Shown here one piece after another: positions 1 through 8,504 of a stretch of 64,000 nt of DNA. Position 1 is the stretch's first letter. Each line of letters starts with the position of its first letter. The stretch is from contig NZ_NEWK01000002.1 of assembly GCF_002217655.1 (NCBI RefSeq), positions 1,551,164 through 1,615,163 of the forward strand, in the 5' to 3' direction. The translations under genes and the position numbers were made by a program. This stretch comes from Geobacillus thermocatenulatus (lineage in GTDB: Bacteria > Bacillota > Bacilli > Bacillales > Anoxybacillaceae). The notes beneath the pieces are model-generated. The model saw only the letters and a list, made by a program, of their open reading frames with translations. It ran no database searches and was not told the origin of the DNA.

Positions 1-602
1 ATCCTAAAAAGACGCCCGAACAAATTTACAACGAAACAAAGAAATTATATAAGGAAAAATACAACATCGCTTGGCTCAAACCACTCGGGTTTAACAACAC
101 CTACGCCTTGGCCATGCGCAGAGACTTGGCGGAAAAGCTCGGGGTAAAAACGTACTCCGATTTGGCGAAACATTCGTCTTCCCTCACCTTTGGGTCAGAC
201 GCCGAGTTTTTTGAGCGAAGCGACGGCTATGACGGGCTTGTTGATACGTACGGGTTTCAGTTCAAGAAAAAAGTGACGATCGACCCAGACTTGCAATACG
301 AAGCAGCGAAAAATGGAGAGATTGACGTCATCACCGCCTACACGACCGATGCCCGGATAAAAAAATATGATTTGGTCGTATTGAAAGATGACAAACAGTA
401 CTTCCCGCCGTACCACGCCGTGCCGATCATCCGCCAGGAAGTGTTGGATGCCAACCCGGATCTCGAAGAAAAACTGAACAAGTTGGCCAACATTTTGACC
501 GATGAAAAAATGATGGAACTAAACGGCGAAGTGAACTTGGAAGGAAAACGGCCGCGTGAAGTGGCGATTGACTTCTTAAAAGCGGAAGGACTGATCGACT
601 AG
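1..602 (+). CDS. Osmoprotectant ABC transporter substrate-binding protein (5' partial)
   Basis: The reading frame is open from base 3, so the N-terminus with its signal peptide lies left of the window; about 199 C-terminal residues are present. The sequence fits the type II periplasmic-binding fold of the OpuBC/OpuCC/ProX family, which captures glycine betaine, carnitine or choline outside the membrane (motifs GFNNTYALAM, GEIDVITAYTTD, YHAVPIIRQEV). It ends 16 bases before the ATPase gene, so the two are co-transcribed. The exact substrate cannot be told from sequence. The binding protein precedes the ATPase here, unlike the CA-CB-CC-CD order of Bacillus subtilis opuC. Confidence 0.88.
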   Translation, partial: PKKTPEQIYNETKKLYKEKYNIAWLKPLGFNNTYALAMRRDLAEKLGVKTYSDLAKHSSSLTFGSDAEFFERSDGYDGLVDTYGFQFKKKVTIDPDLQYEAAKNGEIDVITAYTTDARIKKYDLVVLKDDKQYFPPYHAVPIIRQEVLDANPDLEEKLNKLANILTDEKMMELNGEVNLEGKRPREVAIDFLKAEGLID

Positions 603-618
603 AAAGCGAGGAATTTGG

Positions 619-1746
619 ATGATTCGATTTGAAAACGTCACGAAACAGTATGAGGACGGCTTTGTCGCCTTAAAAAATATCAATCTTGAAATTCGCAAAG
701 GCGAGCTTGTCGCCCTCATCGGGCCGAGCGGCTGCGGGAAAACGACGACAATGCGGATGATCAACCGCTTGATCGAGCCGACATCAGGCAAAGTGTACAT
801 CGATGGGCAAGACATTTCCCAGCTTGACCCGGTTGAGCTGCGGCGCAACATCGGCTACGTCATCCAGCAAATCGGGCTGTTTCCGCATATGACGATCGCA
901 GAAAACATCGCACTTGTGCCGAAACTAAAAAAGTGGGAAAAACACGCCTATGAAAAACGGGTTGACGAATTGCTTGAGCTCGTCGGATTGGATCCAGCGA
1001 CGTTCAAGCATCGCTATCCGTCGGAGCTCAGCGGCGGGCAACAGCAGCGCGTCGGCGTCGTTCGCGCGTTGGCCGCAGAACCGGATATCATTTTGATGGA
1101 TGAGCCGTTCAGCGCTCTTGACCCGATCAGCCGCGAACAGCTGCAAGATGACATCGTCCGCTTGCAAGAGGAGATTCACAAAACGATCGTCTTTGTCACC
1201 CATGATATGGATGAAGCCATTAAAATCGCCGATCGGATTGCGCTCATGAAAGACGGGGAAATCGTCCAGTTTGCGACGCCGGACCAAATGCTTCGGCGGC
1301 CGGCGAACTCCTTTGTCCGCGAGTTTATTGGTGAAGACCGGTTGCGGATCCGCCATACGGCCGTGCCGACGGCGGAGGATTTAATGTCGGCTGACGTCGC
1401 GACGATCTCGCCGCGGCGCGGCTTGGCCGAAGCGTTCCGATTGATGAAAGCGAAAAAGGTCGACAGTTTGGTCGTCGTCGATAAAAAGCAGGTCTTTCTC
1501 GGCATCGTCACCTTAAAACAAATCGAACAGCGCTACCAAGAAGAACATTTATTAGTCGCCGACATCGCCGACTACGATGTGACGACGTTGTCGAAAGAAG
1601 CGGACGTCACCAACGTCGCCGCCCTGTTCCAAGACCCGGATGTGCGCATCATTCCGGTGTTGGACGGCGACCGGCTCGTCGGCGGGATCACGCGCTCGAG
1701 CATGATGCGCGCACTCGCGGAGTGGACGTTCCAGCAACATGCCTAA
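619..1746 (+). CDS. opuCA: Osmoprotectant ABC transporter ATPase with CBS domains
   Basis: 375 residues. It powers uptake of quaternary ammonium osmoprotectants. Walker A GPSGCGKTT lies near residue 35, signature LSGGQQQRVGVVRAL near 135, Walker B IILMDEPFSALDP near 155 and the H-loop THD near 190. Two CBS domains fill residues ~250-372; in the OpuA/OpuC family these sense ionic strength or cyclic di-AMP. Length matches OpuCA (about 380). It follows the binding-protein gene by 16 bases with a modest GCGAGGA ribosome site. The family is clear; the symbol rests on domain layout and neighbours. Confidence 0.88.
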   Translation: MIRFENVTKQYEDGFVALKNINLEIRKGELVALIGPSGCGKTTTMRMINRLIEPTSGKVYIDGQDISQLDPVELRRNIGYVIQQIGLFPHMTIAENIALVPKLKKWEKHAYEKRVDELLELVGLDPATFKHRYPSELSGGQQQRVGVVRALAAEPDIILMDEPFSALDPISREQLQDDIVRLQEEIHKTIVFVTHDMDEAIKIADRIALMKDGEIVQFATPDQMLRRPANSFVREFIGEDRLRIRHTAVPTAEDLMSADVATISPRRGLAEAFRLMKAKKVDSLVVVDKKQVFLGIVTLKQIEQRYQEEHLLVADIADYDVTTLSKEADVTNVAALFQDPDVRIIPVLDGDRLVGGITRSSMMRALAEWTFQQHA

Positions 1747-1955
1747 TGCCAACGAAGACGGGCGAATGGGGGCTTGAAAAAACGATGCCGCCCCGTTTCT
1801 TGTCATCTAGCCAGAAACGTTGCCGCGGCCGTCGCCCCGCCTGAATCACACGTCTCATTTTGAAAAGACAAGGCCGCTCCAAGCGGGCTTGCCGATGGGA
1901 TTCGTTCCGCTAGTGAACCAAAACCTTTTCAAGTTTTCGGTCTCAGCCCATGACC

Positions 1956-1980
1956 AAGCGGCAGCCACCCGCTGCCGCTT
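1956..1980 (+). terminator. GC-rich hairpin between ATPase and permease genes
   Basis: A 9-bp stem (AAGCGGCAG with CTGCCGCTT) around a 7-base loop, followed by TT, ends 20 bases before the permease start and just upstream of its AAGGAGG site. It lies in an unusually long 254-base gap in an otherwise tight operon. It could attenuate or process the transcript between the genes; the U-run is too short to be sure of termination. Bases 1747-1955 hold no gene I can support. Confidence 0.4.
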
Positions 1981-2000
1981 TTCCGCCAAGGAGGGATACG

Positions 2001-2630
2001 ATGGAATTATTGCAGACGTTTATCGAACGAAAGAATGATATTTGGATCGCCTTTCAAGAACATGTGCTCTTATCCGCCATCGCTATGAGCATTGCGATCG
2101 TCATAGCCGTGCCGCTCGGTGTGGTGTTGACGCGGTATCGCAAACTCGCCGAGCCGATTATCGGCATTGCCGCCATCATCCAAACGATTCCGAGCTTGGC
2201 GTTGCTTGGGTTTATGCTGCCGATTTTCGGCATCGGCAAACTGCCGGCGATTATCGCCTTGACGCTTTATGCCCTATTGCCGATTTTGCGTAACACGTAC
2301 ACGGGCATTCTCGGCGTTGACCCGACGCTCGTTGACGCCGGACGAGGGATGGGGATGACATCGCGGCAAATTTTATGGATGGTCGAGCTTCCCCTCTCGC
2401 TTCCCGTCATTATGGCCGGCGTGCGCACCGCGACGGTGCTGACGATCGGCGTCGCCGCCTTAGCGACGTTTATCGGCGCCGGCGGGCTTGGCGACTTGAT
2501 CGACCGCGGTCTGCGCATCGCCGACAAAAACTTAATTTTAGCCGGCGCCATCCCAGCCGCCATGTTGGCGATTGTGTTTGACTGGCTGCTGCGCAAAGTG
2601 GAAAAGAAAGTGACGCCCAAGGGGCTGTAA
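2001..2630 (+). CDS. opuCB: Osmoprotectant ABC transporter permease
   Basis: 209 residues from the ATG at 2001, chosen because AAGGAGG sits 6 bases upstream; an in-frame ATG at 1950 lacks a site. Five or more hydrophobic segments and the binding-protein-dependent permease EAA-type loop (VDAGRGMGMTSRQILWMVELPLSLPVIMAGVRT region, positions ~105-140) match OpuCB/OpuBB. It forms the membrane channel for the ATPase and binding protein encoded upstream. A weak inverted repeat around the stop codon (about 2615-2645) may end the transcript. Confidence 0.87.
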   Translation: MELLQTFIERKNDIWIAFQEHVLLSAIAMSIAIVIAVPLGVVLTRYRKLAEPIIGIAAIIQTIPSLALLGFMLPIFGIGKLPAIIALTLYALLPILRNTYTGILGVDPTLVDAGRGMGMTSRQILWMVELPLSLPVIMAGVRTATVLTIGVAALATFIGAGGLGDLIDRGLRIADKNLILAGAIPAAMLAIVFDWLLRKVEKKVTPKGL

Positions 2631-3232
2631 TCAGCCCTTTGGCGCCACCCCAACAAGAATTTGAACACCACTCTCCCCTGCTTACTCGCCCCGGAGCGGG
2701 CGAGAATATTTATATAGATATAACCCCTGACGTTCGTATTAATCAAAATGAATGCTTGTCAATGATTATTTGAGTAAGGATACAAAACGGAGGAAGTTCA
2801 GTCCAGTTTTTGCTGCCATAAATAAGATTTGAAAATCATTGTGGGTTGGGTGATTCCCACCCCACAAATGATATGTTTTGTTCATTAGTCAACCGCCTCC
2901 CACTCCCTATGTACGAACTACAACATCCCCCTTGACCATTCTGTTTCCTCACCACATGTGACATCAGCTTAACCGCTCAAATCCATCGATATTTCCAATC
3001 ATTTTCATTCACTGATCAATGAAGAACGCTGATCACGGCAACAGCAAACGATAAACCAAGGTACGAAGCCCAATCTGTAAAAAACATCATCCATGTGCTC
3101 ATTTTCTTATAAAAACATTACATTGAGCCATTAATATGAAACACAGCACGGATATCGCCATCGCTCCTTTCGCTAATGCCAGCTAAAAGCAACATCACCA
3201 CCCAATTTTCTATATATAGGAGGAGAATGAAC
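2631..3232. other. Intergenic region between osmoprotectant operon and lantibiotic immunity genes
   Basis: About 600 bases with no convincing gene. A 7-bp GC hairpin (CTCGCCC / GGGCGAG) lies at 2685-2704 and may be a terminator remnant. Base composition drops from here on, marking the left edge of the lantibiotic island. On the minus strand two tiny hydrophobic frames (3161-3099 and 3102-3016) overlap by ATGA, but the first has its GGAG only 2 bases from the ATG, so they are not called as genes. Confidence 0.5.
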
Positions 3233-3922
3233 ATGGGAGAGTATATGTTAGAGACCCATCATGTAAGCAAAGCGTTTGGGAAACAACTCGTCGTAGATGA
3301 TGTATCCATTAAAGTCAAGAAACAGACGGTTTATGGATTGCTCGGACCAAATGGAGCCGGAAAGTCAACCCTTTTAAAAATGCTGACAGGGCTTTTGCGT
3401 CCTACGAAAGGGGAAATCATGATCAACGGCCATCCTTGGAGCAGAAAAGACTTAAAAGATATCGGTGTGCTGATCGAATCCCCTGCTCTTTACGGCAATC
3501 TAACGGCTCATGAAAACTTGCTTGTTCACGCTAAATTGCTTCATTTGCCTGAGTCGCGGATCCAAGAAGTTTTGAACATCGTCGGCTTAGAAAATACAGG
3601 GAAAAAGAAAGCATCTCAATTTTCCCTCGGAATGAAACAGCGATTAGGAATTGCCAAAGCGCTTTTAAACCATCCAAAGCTGCTCATTCTCGACGAACCA
3701 ACAAACGGCTTGGACCCATTAGGCATACAGGACTTGCGAAAACTCATTCAATCGTTTACCGAAAACGGGATCACCGTCATTCTATCGAGCCATATTTTGT
3801 CCGAAGTTAAGCAATTAGCCGATTATATTGGCATTATCCAAAACGGAAAACTCAGGTACGAAGGGAAAATAGACGAAAGCCAAGATCTCGAAAAACTCTT
3901 TGTCGATGTAGTGAACGAGTAA
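3233..3922 (+). CDS. geoF: Lantibiotic immunity ABC transporter ATPase (LanF)
   Basis: 229 residues from ATG 3233, which sits 8 bases after AGGAGG; the frame extends upstream to 3176 but those starts lack a site. It has Walker A GPNGAGKST, signature FSLGMKQRLGIAKA, Walker B LLILDEPTNGLDP and H-loop SSHI, as in the BcrA/SpaF/NisF family. With the two permeases downstream it would expel the mature lantibiotic from the membrane, protecting the producer. It heads a plus-strand geoF-geoE-geoG-geoI operon that converges on geoK. The symbol follows the geobacillin/nisin naming and is inferred from context. Confidence 0.85.
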   Translation: MGEYMLETHHVSKAFGKQLVVDDVSIKVKKQTVYGLLGPNGAGKSTLLKMLTGLLRPTKGEIMINGHPWSRKDLKDIGVLIESPALYGNLTAHENLLVHAKLLHLPESRIQEVLNIVGLENTGKKKASQFSLGMKQRLGIAKALLNHPKLLILDEPTNGLDPLGIQDLRKLIQSFTENGITVILSSHILSEVKQLADYIGIIQNGKLRYEGKIDESQDLEKLFVDVVNE

Positions 3923-3940
3923 TGAAGGAGGATGGAAATC

Positions 3941-4687
3941 ATGCTCAATATGTTCGAGTCAGAACGTTTAAAATATAAGCGGACGTTTGCGAAAAAACTT
4001 GTATTCATCGCTCCGCTTTTCTTTGTCCTGTACGCCATCATCACCATGCCAACTATAAATTCCACACACAATTATTTTGAATATGCCGTATTTAATTGGT
4101 GGCCATTGATTTTTGTTCCGATTGGAACAGCCTTGATCGCTTCCTTGTCAACGGTAAGGGAGAAAAAGTCAGGAAACGATAAAGTGTTGCGTTGTCACGA
4201 CATTAGCATCGTGCGTCTATGGTGGAGCAAAATCACCGTCATCGCCTATTACATGTTGCTCTCAACAATAGAGCTGATCATCTTACTTGTTTTATTGAAA
4301 TGGCTTTTTCCCAACAGCCTCTCATCAGCTACGGTCGCCGTATTCGCCAGCTTGGTCATTTGGTTGACCTCTTTAGCCTATATCCCGATCGGATTATTTG
4401 TGGCCGAGCGGTTCGGGATGGTAGTCTCGATCATTGTCAGTGTCATTGGCCTCGCCTTAGGGGTAGTCATGGCCGCACAACCGTATTGGCTGTTCATCCC
4501 ATGGAGCTGGGGAATGAGGATGATGTGCCCGATCGTCGGGGTTCATCCGAACGGTGTTCCTTTGGAAAAAGGGAGTCCGCTATTGGATCCTTCTGTCATT
4601 CCAATAGGCCTGGCGATCGCCCTTGTCATGTTTCTATTGTTATCTTTTTTAACCGCCGTTTGGTTTGCGCGAAAGGAAGTGTATTGA
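3941..4687 (+). CDS. geoE: Lantibiotic immunity ABC transporter permease (LanE/MutE type)
   Basis: 248 residues. The start at 3941 is preferred because AAGGAGG (3925-3931) directly abuts the earlier ATG at 3932. About six hydrophobic helices are visible, beginning KKLVFIAPLFFVLYAIITM. The family matches NisE/SpaE/MutE ABC-2 permeases, which with LanF and LanG extrude lantibiotic from the producing cell membrane. It lies 18 bases after geoF and ends one base before geoG, so translation is probably coupled. Confidence 0.8.
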   Translation: MLNMFESERLKYKRTFAKKLVFIAPLFFVLYAIITMPTINSTHNYFEYAVFNWWPLIFVPIGTALIASLSTVREKKSGNDKVLRCHDISIVRLWWSKITVIAYYMLLSTIELIILLVLLKWLFPNSLSSATVAVFASLVIWLTSLAYIPIGLFVAERFGMVVSIIVSVIGLALGVVMAAQPYWLFIPWSWGMRMMCPIVGVHPNGVPLEKGSPLLDPSVIPIGLAIALVMFLLLSFLTAVWFARKEVY

Positions 4688-4688
4688 C

Positions 4689-5477
4689 ATGTCGTTTCTT
4701 CGCCTTCTGTCATCCGAATGGATAAAAACAAAACGCACAGCGATTCGGATGATGGTCATCATCACGCCAATCATTTATTCTCTCTTTATGGTATGGTATT
4801 TTTCGCACTACCGTACCTCTACGTTTTGGCAGATGAAAATCTATCAAGGATTTTTTGAAGTAATGGCCGTTTCCTTACCGATCATTATCTCCCTACTGAC
4901 TGGGCTGATGTCCTATCAAGAAGAAAAAGCAGGAAGTTTCATGAACATCTTGACCGGTCCTGTATCCAAAGTTCAATGGTATGTTGGCAAACTCACGCTG
5001 CTCATCTTTATTGCATGCGCGGACATCTTGCTAGCGACGATTCTCATGCTCTTTGGAATGAAATACGTACTCAAAGTGGCGCACATTCATTATCAGTTAT
5101 TTTTGCAAGGAGCCATGCTCTCCATCGTGGGCTCACTCATCCTTTTTTCTTTGCATCTGTTCATCAGCTTTGCCTTTGGAATGGGAGCCTCGATCGCAGT
5201 AGGAAGCGGCGGATTTCTCATTTCTGCCCTGATTGGCGCAACTTCCTTAGGTGATCACGTATGGAGCTATATTCCTTGGGCTTGGGCTGTTCGTCTCTCA
5301 CAATTTCCGATTCTTATGATGCCCGAAGTAAAGCAAACCTTGGGGGCGCAGTTATTAAGTTCCTTTTCGCTATCATTATGGGAAGGAATAGCCTATGCCC
5401 TTCTAAGCTTCATCATCGTCACCATCATCGGTTCGATCTGGTTTCATCGTTGGGAAGGAAATCAACCACATGAATGA
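4689..5477 (+). CDS. geoG: Lantibiotic immunity ABC transporter permease (LanG/MutG type)
   Basis: 262 residues from ATG 4689, with AAAGGAAG about 10 bases upstream; the longer frame from 4665 overlaps geoE and has no site. Roughly six membrane segments, with the family features of MutG/SpaG/NisG permeases: a charged N-terminus SSEWIKTKRTA followed by a hydrophobic helix, and the SYQEEKAGSFMNIL loop. It is the partner of geoE in the immunity pump. It is followed after 54 bases by the immunity lipoprotein. Confidence 0.8.
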   Translation: MSFLRLLSSEWIKTKRTAIRMMVIITPIIYSLFMVWYFSHYRTSTFWQMKIYQGFFEVMAVSLPIIISLLTGLMSYQEEKAGSFMNILTGPVSKVQWYVGKLTLLIFIACADILLATILMLFGMKYVLKVAHIHYQLFLQGAMLSIVGSLILFSLHLFISFAFGMGASIAVGSGGFLISALIGATSLGDHVWSYIPWAWAVRLSQFPILMMPEVKQTLGAQLLSSFSLSLWEGIAYALLSFIIVTIIGSIWFHRWEGNQPHE

Positions 5478-5531
5478 AAGTTCACTGCTCCCTCTCAATG
5501 GGATGGTAAAAAAGGAGGTTTCAGAGTAACG

Positions 5532-5966
5532 ATGAAAAACTCTATCTTACTCCTCATGTTGATTGGAATCCTCTTTATAGCAGGTTGTTCACTTGTCAGT
5601 AACTTAAAAAAGACAGCCACACAAAATATGGAGATCGATCGGAAATTACCAAAATACGAGTTGAACAAAGAAAATTTGCAAGAAATTCACTATCAAGGCC
5701 GAACGTACATGATTCAAGCAGCAAAAGTCGATCGGAATCAATTGAACAAACCGATCGGGAAAGTAGCGGAGACGATTACCATCAATGAGCATCATCAAAT
5801 CTTGAGTAAAAAAGAGCTGCGAAAGATCGAAGTCATTCCCGATCAAACGGATGAAAAACGAACTCACTTGAACTTTGGCTGGGTATACAGCATCAAAGGC
5901 GTAAACCCAGATGAAGAAGTAGCTGTTACGGTGAACCACCAATTTTTGATTGCTAAAAGAAAATAA
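5532..5966 (+). CDS. geoI: Lantibiotic immunity lipoprotein (SpaI/NisI-like)
   Basis: 144 residues with a clear type II signal: a hydrophobic stretch then lipobox IAGC, so cysteine 19 would be lipidated and the protein anchored outside the membrane. The remainder is charged (NLKKTATQNMEIDRK...), in the size range of SpaI (about 165). Such lipoproteins bind lantibiotic or shield lipid II. AAAGGAGG lies 8-10 bases upstream of the start. Similarity to SpaI is judged by size, lipobox and position as last gene of the FEG immunity operon; no sequence search was done. Confidence 0.72.
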   Translation: MKNSILLLMLIGILFIAGCSLVSNLKKTATQNMEIDRKLPKYELNKENLQEIHYQGRTYMIQAAKVDRNQLNKPIGKVAETITINEHHQILSKKELRKIEVIPDQTDEKRTHLNFGWVYSIKGVNPDEEVAVTVNHQFLIAKRK

Positions 5967-5981
5967 AGGCTTAGAGACTGT

Positions 5982-6013
5982 CAGCTAGGGAAAGAGAAAT
6001 TCCTCCCTAGCTG
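5982..6013. terminator. Bidirectional terminator between geoI and geoK
   Basis: A 10-bp perfect stem (CAGCTAGGGA / TCCCTAGCTG) around a 12-base loop lies between the convergent ends of the immunity operon and the two-component pair. No strong U-run follows on either strand, so termination is inferred from position and stem strength. Confidence 0.55.
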
Positions 6014-6059
6014 CATTCTCCACTCTCGATAACGGCGGAAAGCCCATAAGATTGGATGA

Positions 6060-7478
6060 TTAATCAGATAGCTCCTTAATATAAAATTCAACCGTCGCTC
6101 CACCTTTTTCATTGTTGTAGGCCCAAATTTCACCGCCATGATGATTCACAATTCTTTTAGCAATATACAGTCCTAATCCAACATGATTTTTATACTGCTT
6201 ATCCTGGTAAAAAGGCTGGAACAACAAAGACGTATCGTTTTCTTTAAACCCCGTTCCTGTATCTGAACAGCGAAAATAGATTTTACACTCATTCCCCTCT
6301 TTTTCATCATAGACTTCCAACTTAATTTCTCCGCTTTTTGTAAACCTCAGGCTGTTGTATAAAATATTGTCCAACACTCTCATTAACATCGCTTCATCAA
6401 GTATGTAACGTGATTTTTGCAAATTCACATCAAAGCAAATGTTTATCGATTTTTGATGGTAAACCATTGTTGAGATCTCTAGTTTTTTCTCCTCAAGGAT
6501 TTGCCTTACATCCACTTCTTTTCCATTCAATGAGAAGTGGTCATTCTCCACTTTATAGAGCAACGACAAATTATCTGTCAACATGGTCATCTTCCCACAG
6601 TTTTTGCGAATAATCTCTAAATGGGGAGTGACATCAAAGTGGTCCAACTTTCTCAAATCTTGAATCAAATCAATTTGTCCTTGGATGACCGTTAACGGGG
6701 TTCTGATATCATGTGCGATCGATGATACCATCATTTTTCGTTCGTCATCGGTCTTTGCTAAACGTTCCACCATTTCTTTCAGTGCACTGATCATGGTATT
6801 AAAGGAATCCTGGATCTTGATAAACTCTTTTCTTTTCAACCCCGAGACTTGAAAATCAAAATTCCCGCTTGCAATGTGATCAGAAGCCTGGAGCAACAAT
6901 TTGACATTATGAAACAATGATTTGTACAGCCTAGATGTAAAGAAAATCAAATAGACAATAAAAAAGATCAACGGAGAAATAAACATCACAGCATAAATCA
7001 ACACGGCTTCGAAGCGATTTTGATTGTTAATGATGAACCCAAAAGGCGCTTTCAACACATATACCGCCTGAATGGCGTTATCATGCTTCAGGGGAATGAA
7101 CCGATACACATAGCTTCCTTTTACAATCTCACGGTTGATCGATTGACTAATATCCACTTGATCGTCTATAATTTCTCGATCACCATACAGATGCTTACCG
7201 CTGATGTCTACAACTTCTCCCTGTATCTTTTCACTGTAACGATGAATGGGAATTAATCTCCCCTTGAAAATCGCCTCTTCGTTTTCTTTCACCTTTTTTT
7301 CAATCAAATCCAAATCCTTCACGAAATAATTGGTCGGTTTCACCACATCGTTCGTGGTTAATGTCATAATCAAATAGATTACGCATAAATAGGTAACGGC
7401 CGAAGAGATCACTGTTGCCAACACTACCTTCACAACCAACAAGTAAAAATCTCGTTTGATTGTTTTATCGTTTTTCAT
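6060..7478 (-). CDS. geoK: Lantibiotic-responsive sensor histidine kinase (LanK)
   Basis: 472 residues. Two membrane helices (about 11-40 and 157-180) flank an extracellular sensor of ~115 residues, followed by a HAMP-like linker, phospho-acceptor His256 in SSIAHDIRTPLTV, and ATPase motifs (N-box LDNILYNSLRFTKSG, G1 CSDTGTGF, G2 VGLGLYIAKRIV). This is the SpaK/NisK layout, where external mature lantibiotic triggers autophosphorylation. It overlaps the response-regulator gene by 14 bases and is translated after it. Confidence 0.87.
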   Translation of the reverse strand: MKNDKTIKRDFYLLVVKVVLATVISSAVTYLCVIYLIMTLTTNDVVKPTNYFVKDLDLIEKKVKENEEAIFKGRLIPIHRYSEKIQGEVVDISGKHLYGDREIIDDQVDISQSINREIVKGSYVYRFIPLKHDNAIQAVYVLKAPFGFIINNQNRFEAVLIYAVMFISPLIFFIVYLIFFTSRLYKSLFHNVKLLLQASDHIASGNFDFQVSGLKRKEFIKIQDSFNTMISALKEMVERLAKTDDERKMMVSSIAHDIRTPLTVIQGQIDLIQDLRKLDHFDVTPHLEIIRKNCGKMTMLTDNLSLLYKVENDHFSLNGKEVDVRQILEEKKLEISTMVYHQKSINICFDVNLQKSRYILDEAMLMRVLDNILYNSLRFTKSGEIKLEVYDEKEGNECKIYFRCSDTGTGFKENDTSLLFQPFYQDKQYKNHVGLGLYIAKRIVNHHGGEIWAYNNEKGGATVEFYIKELSD

Positions 7479-8163
7479 TGCTCACATCCCATTTATAGCC
7501 GAGCCCATATAATGTTTGAATATAAGAGGTTTCTGGATCGACGTCCTTGATTTTTTTTCGAATATTTTTGATGCTTTCTGTAACCGTGTCTAACTGGCTG
7601 TCGGAGTCAATCCCCCATACTCGTTCAAAGATTCTTTCTTTGGAGAAAACGACCTTTTTATTGAGCATCAACAACTTCACAATCTCATATTCTTTTTTTG
7701 TTAACGGTAATTTCTTTCCTTTACAAAAGACTTCATTAGCCAAAAGATCAATCGTAATATTTTTAGAACTCAAAAGATATCTCTCGTTTGAACGAATCCG
7801 TTCTTCCCTTCTTAAATGAGAATCAATTCTCGCCTTTAACTCCTTTAAGCTGAACGGCTTGGTGATGTAGTCATCCCCACCGATCGCCAGAGCTTGAACC
7901 TTATCTTCCTCCAGCGTTTTAGCACTAACAAATACAATAGGGTAATCAACCCGATCACGAATGATTGTACACAGCTCCATTCCGTCAATTCCTTCCATCA
8001 TGATATCCAACACAATCAAATCAAAATCGTCGTTTATCATCTTCAACGCTTCTACACCGCTGTGGACCGTTTCTACCTGATAATGATGAAGCTCCAAATA
8101 TTGTTTAATGGTGCAGCAAATATCTTCATCATCATCAACGACCAAAATTTTCTTGTTATTCAT
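7465..8163 (-). CDS. geoR: OmpR-type response regulator (LanR)
   Basis: 232 residues from ATG 8163 (MNNKKILVVDDDED), preceded by GGGGGATC at suitable spacing; the frame is open up to 8193. The receiver domain has the acidic pocket DDDED, phospho-acceptor Asp53 in VLDIMM and Lys102 in TKPF; the C-terminal half is a winged-helix OmpR/PhoB DNA-binding domain ending LYGLGYKWD. By analogy with SpaR/NisR it would activate geoA, geoBTC and the immunity genes. A 340-base gap separates it from geoC. Confidence 0.87.
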   Translation of the reverse strand: MNNKKILVVDDDEDICCTIKQYLELHHYQVETVHSGVEALKMINDDFDLIVLDIMMEGIDGMELCTIIRDRVDYPIVFVSAKTLEEDKVQALAIGGDDYITKPFSLKELKARIDSHLRREERIRSNERYLLSSKNITIDLLANEVFCKGKKLPLTKKEYEIVKLLMLNKKVVFSKERIFERVWGIDSDSQLDTVTESIKNIRKKIKDVDPETSYIQTLYGLGYKWDVSNEKR

Positions 8164-8373
8164 CTTTTGATCCCCCATACAGTTGAATCGCATTTTAACC
8201 TATTCCATCCCCATATCATGGGGTAATCTCATAACACCGTTGCGTTGTTCATAGGTGCAATGTGAAGCTTTACTCTTTGTTGCTTTTTACTAAAAAATGC
8301 GCACGTCTTGAGTGACGCCCGGGTGAAAGACACCTCTTGTCTATGAACCTTTTCCAACATATTTGATCGATGA

Positions 8374-8422
8374 CCGGTTGATCGAACAACACCCTTTTTA
8401 GGGAGTTGTTCGACCGATCGGT
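8374..8422. repeat. Long imperfect hairpin between geoC and geoR
   Basis: About 22 base pairs form around a TTTTTA loop, with TCGAACAAC and GTTGTTCGA as the central perfect arms and a flanking ACCGG...CGGT extension with a few mismatches. It lies in the 341-base gap (8164-8504) between geoC and geoR, which otherwise holds no supported gene. It may end the geoBTC transcript or bind a regulator; it lacks a flanking U-run. Confidence 0.5.
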
Positions 8423-8504
8423 ACGCCAAGGTATGATGGAGCCCCCTCTGCGGCTTGCCTCTAACCATCGATCAGTCGGCTTTTCCATTGTATATAAACA
8501 ACAT

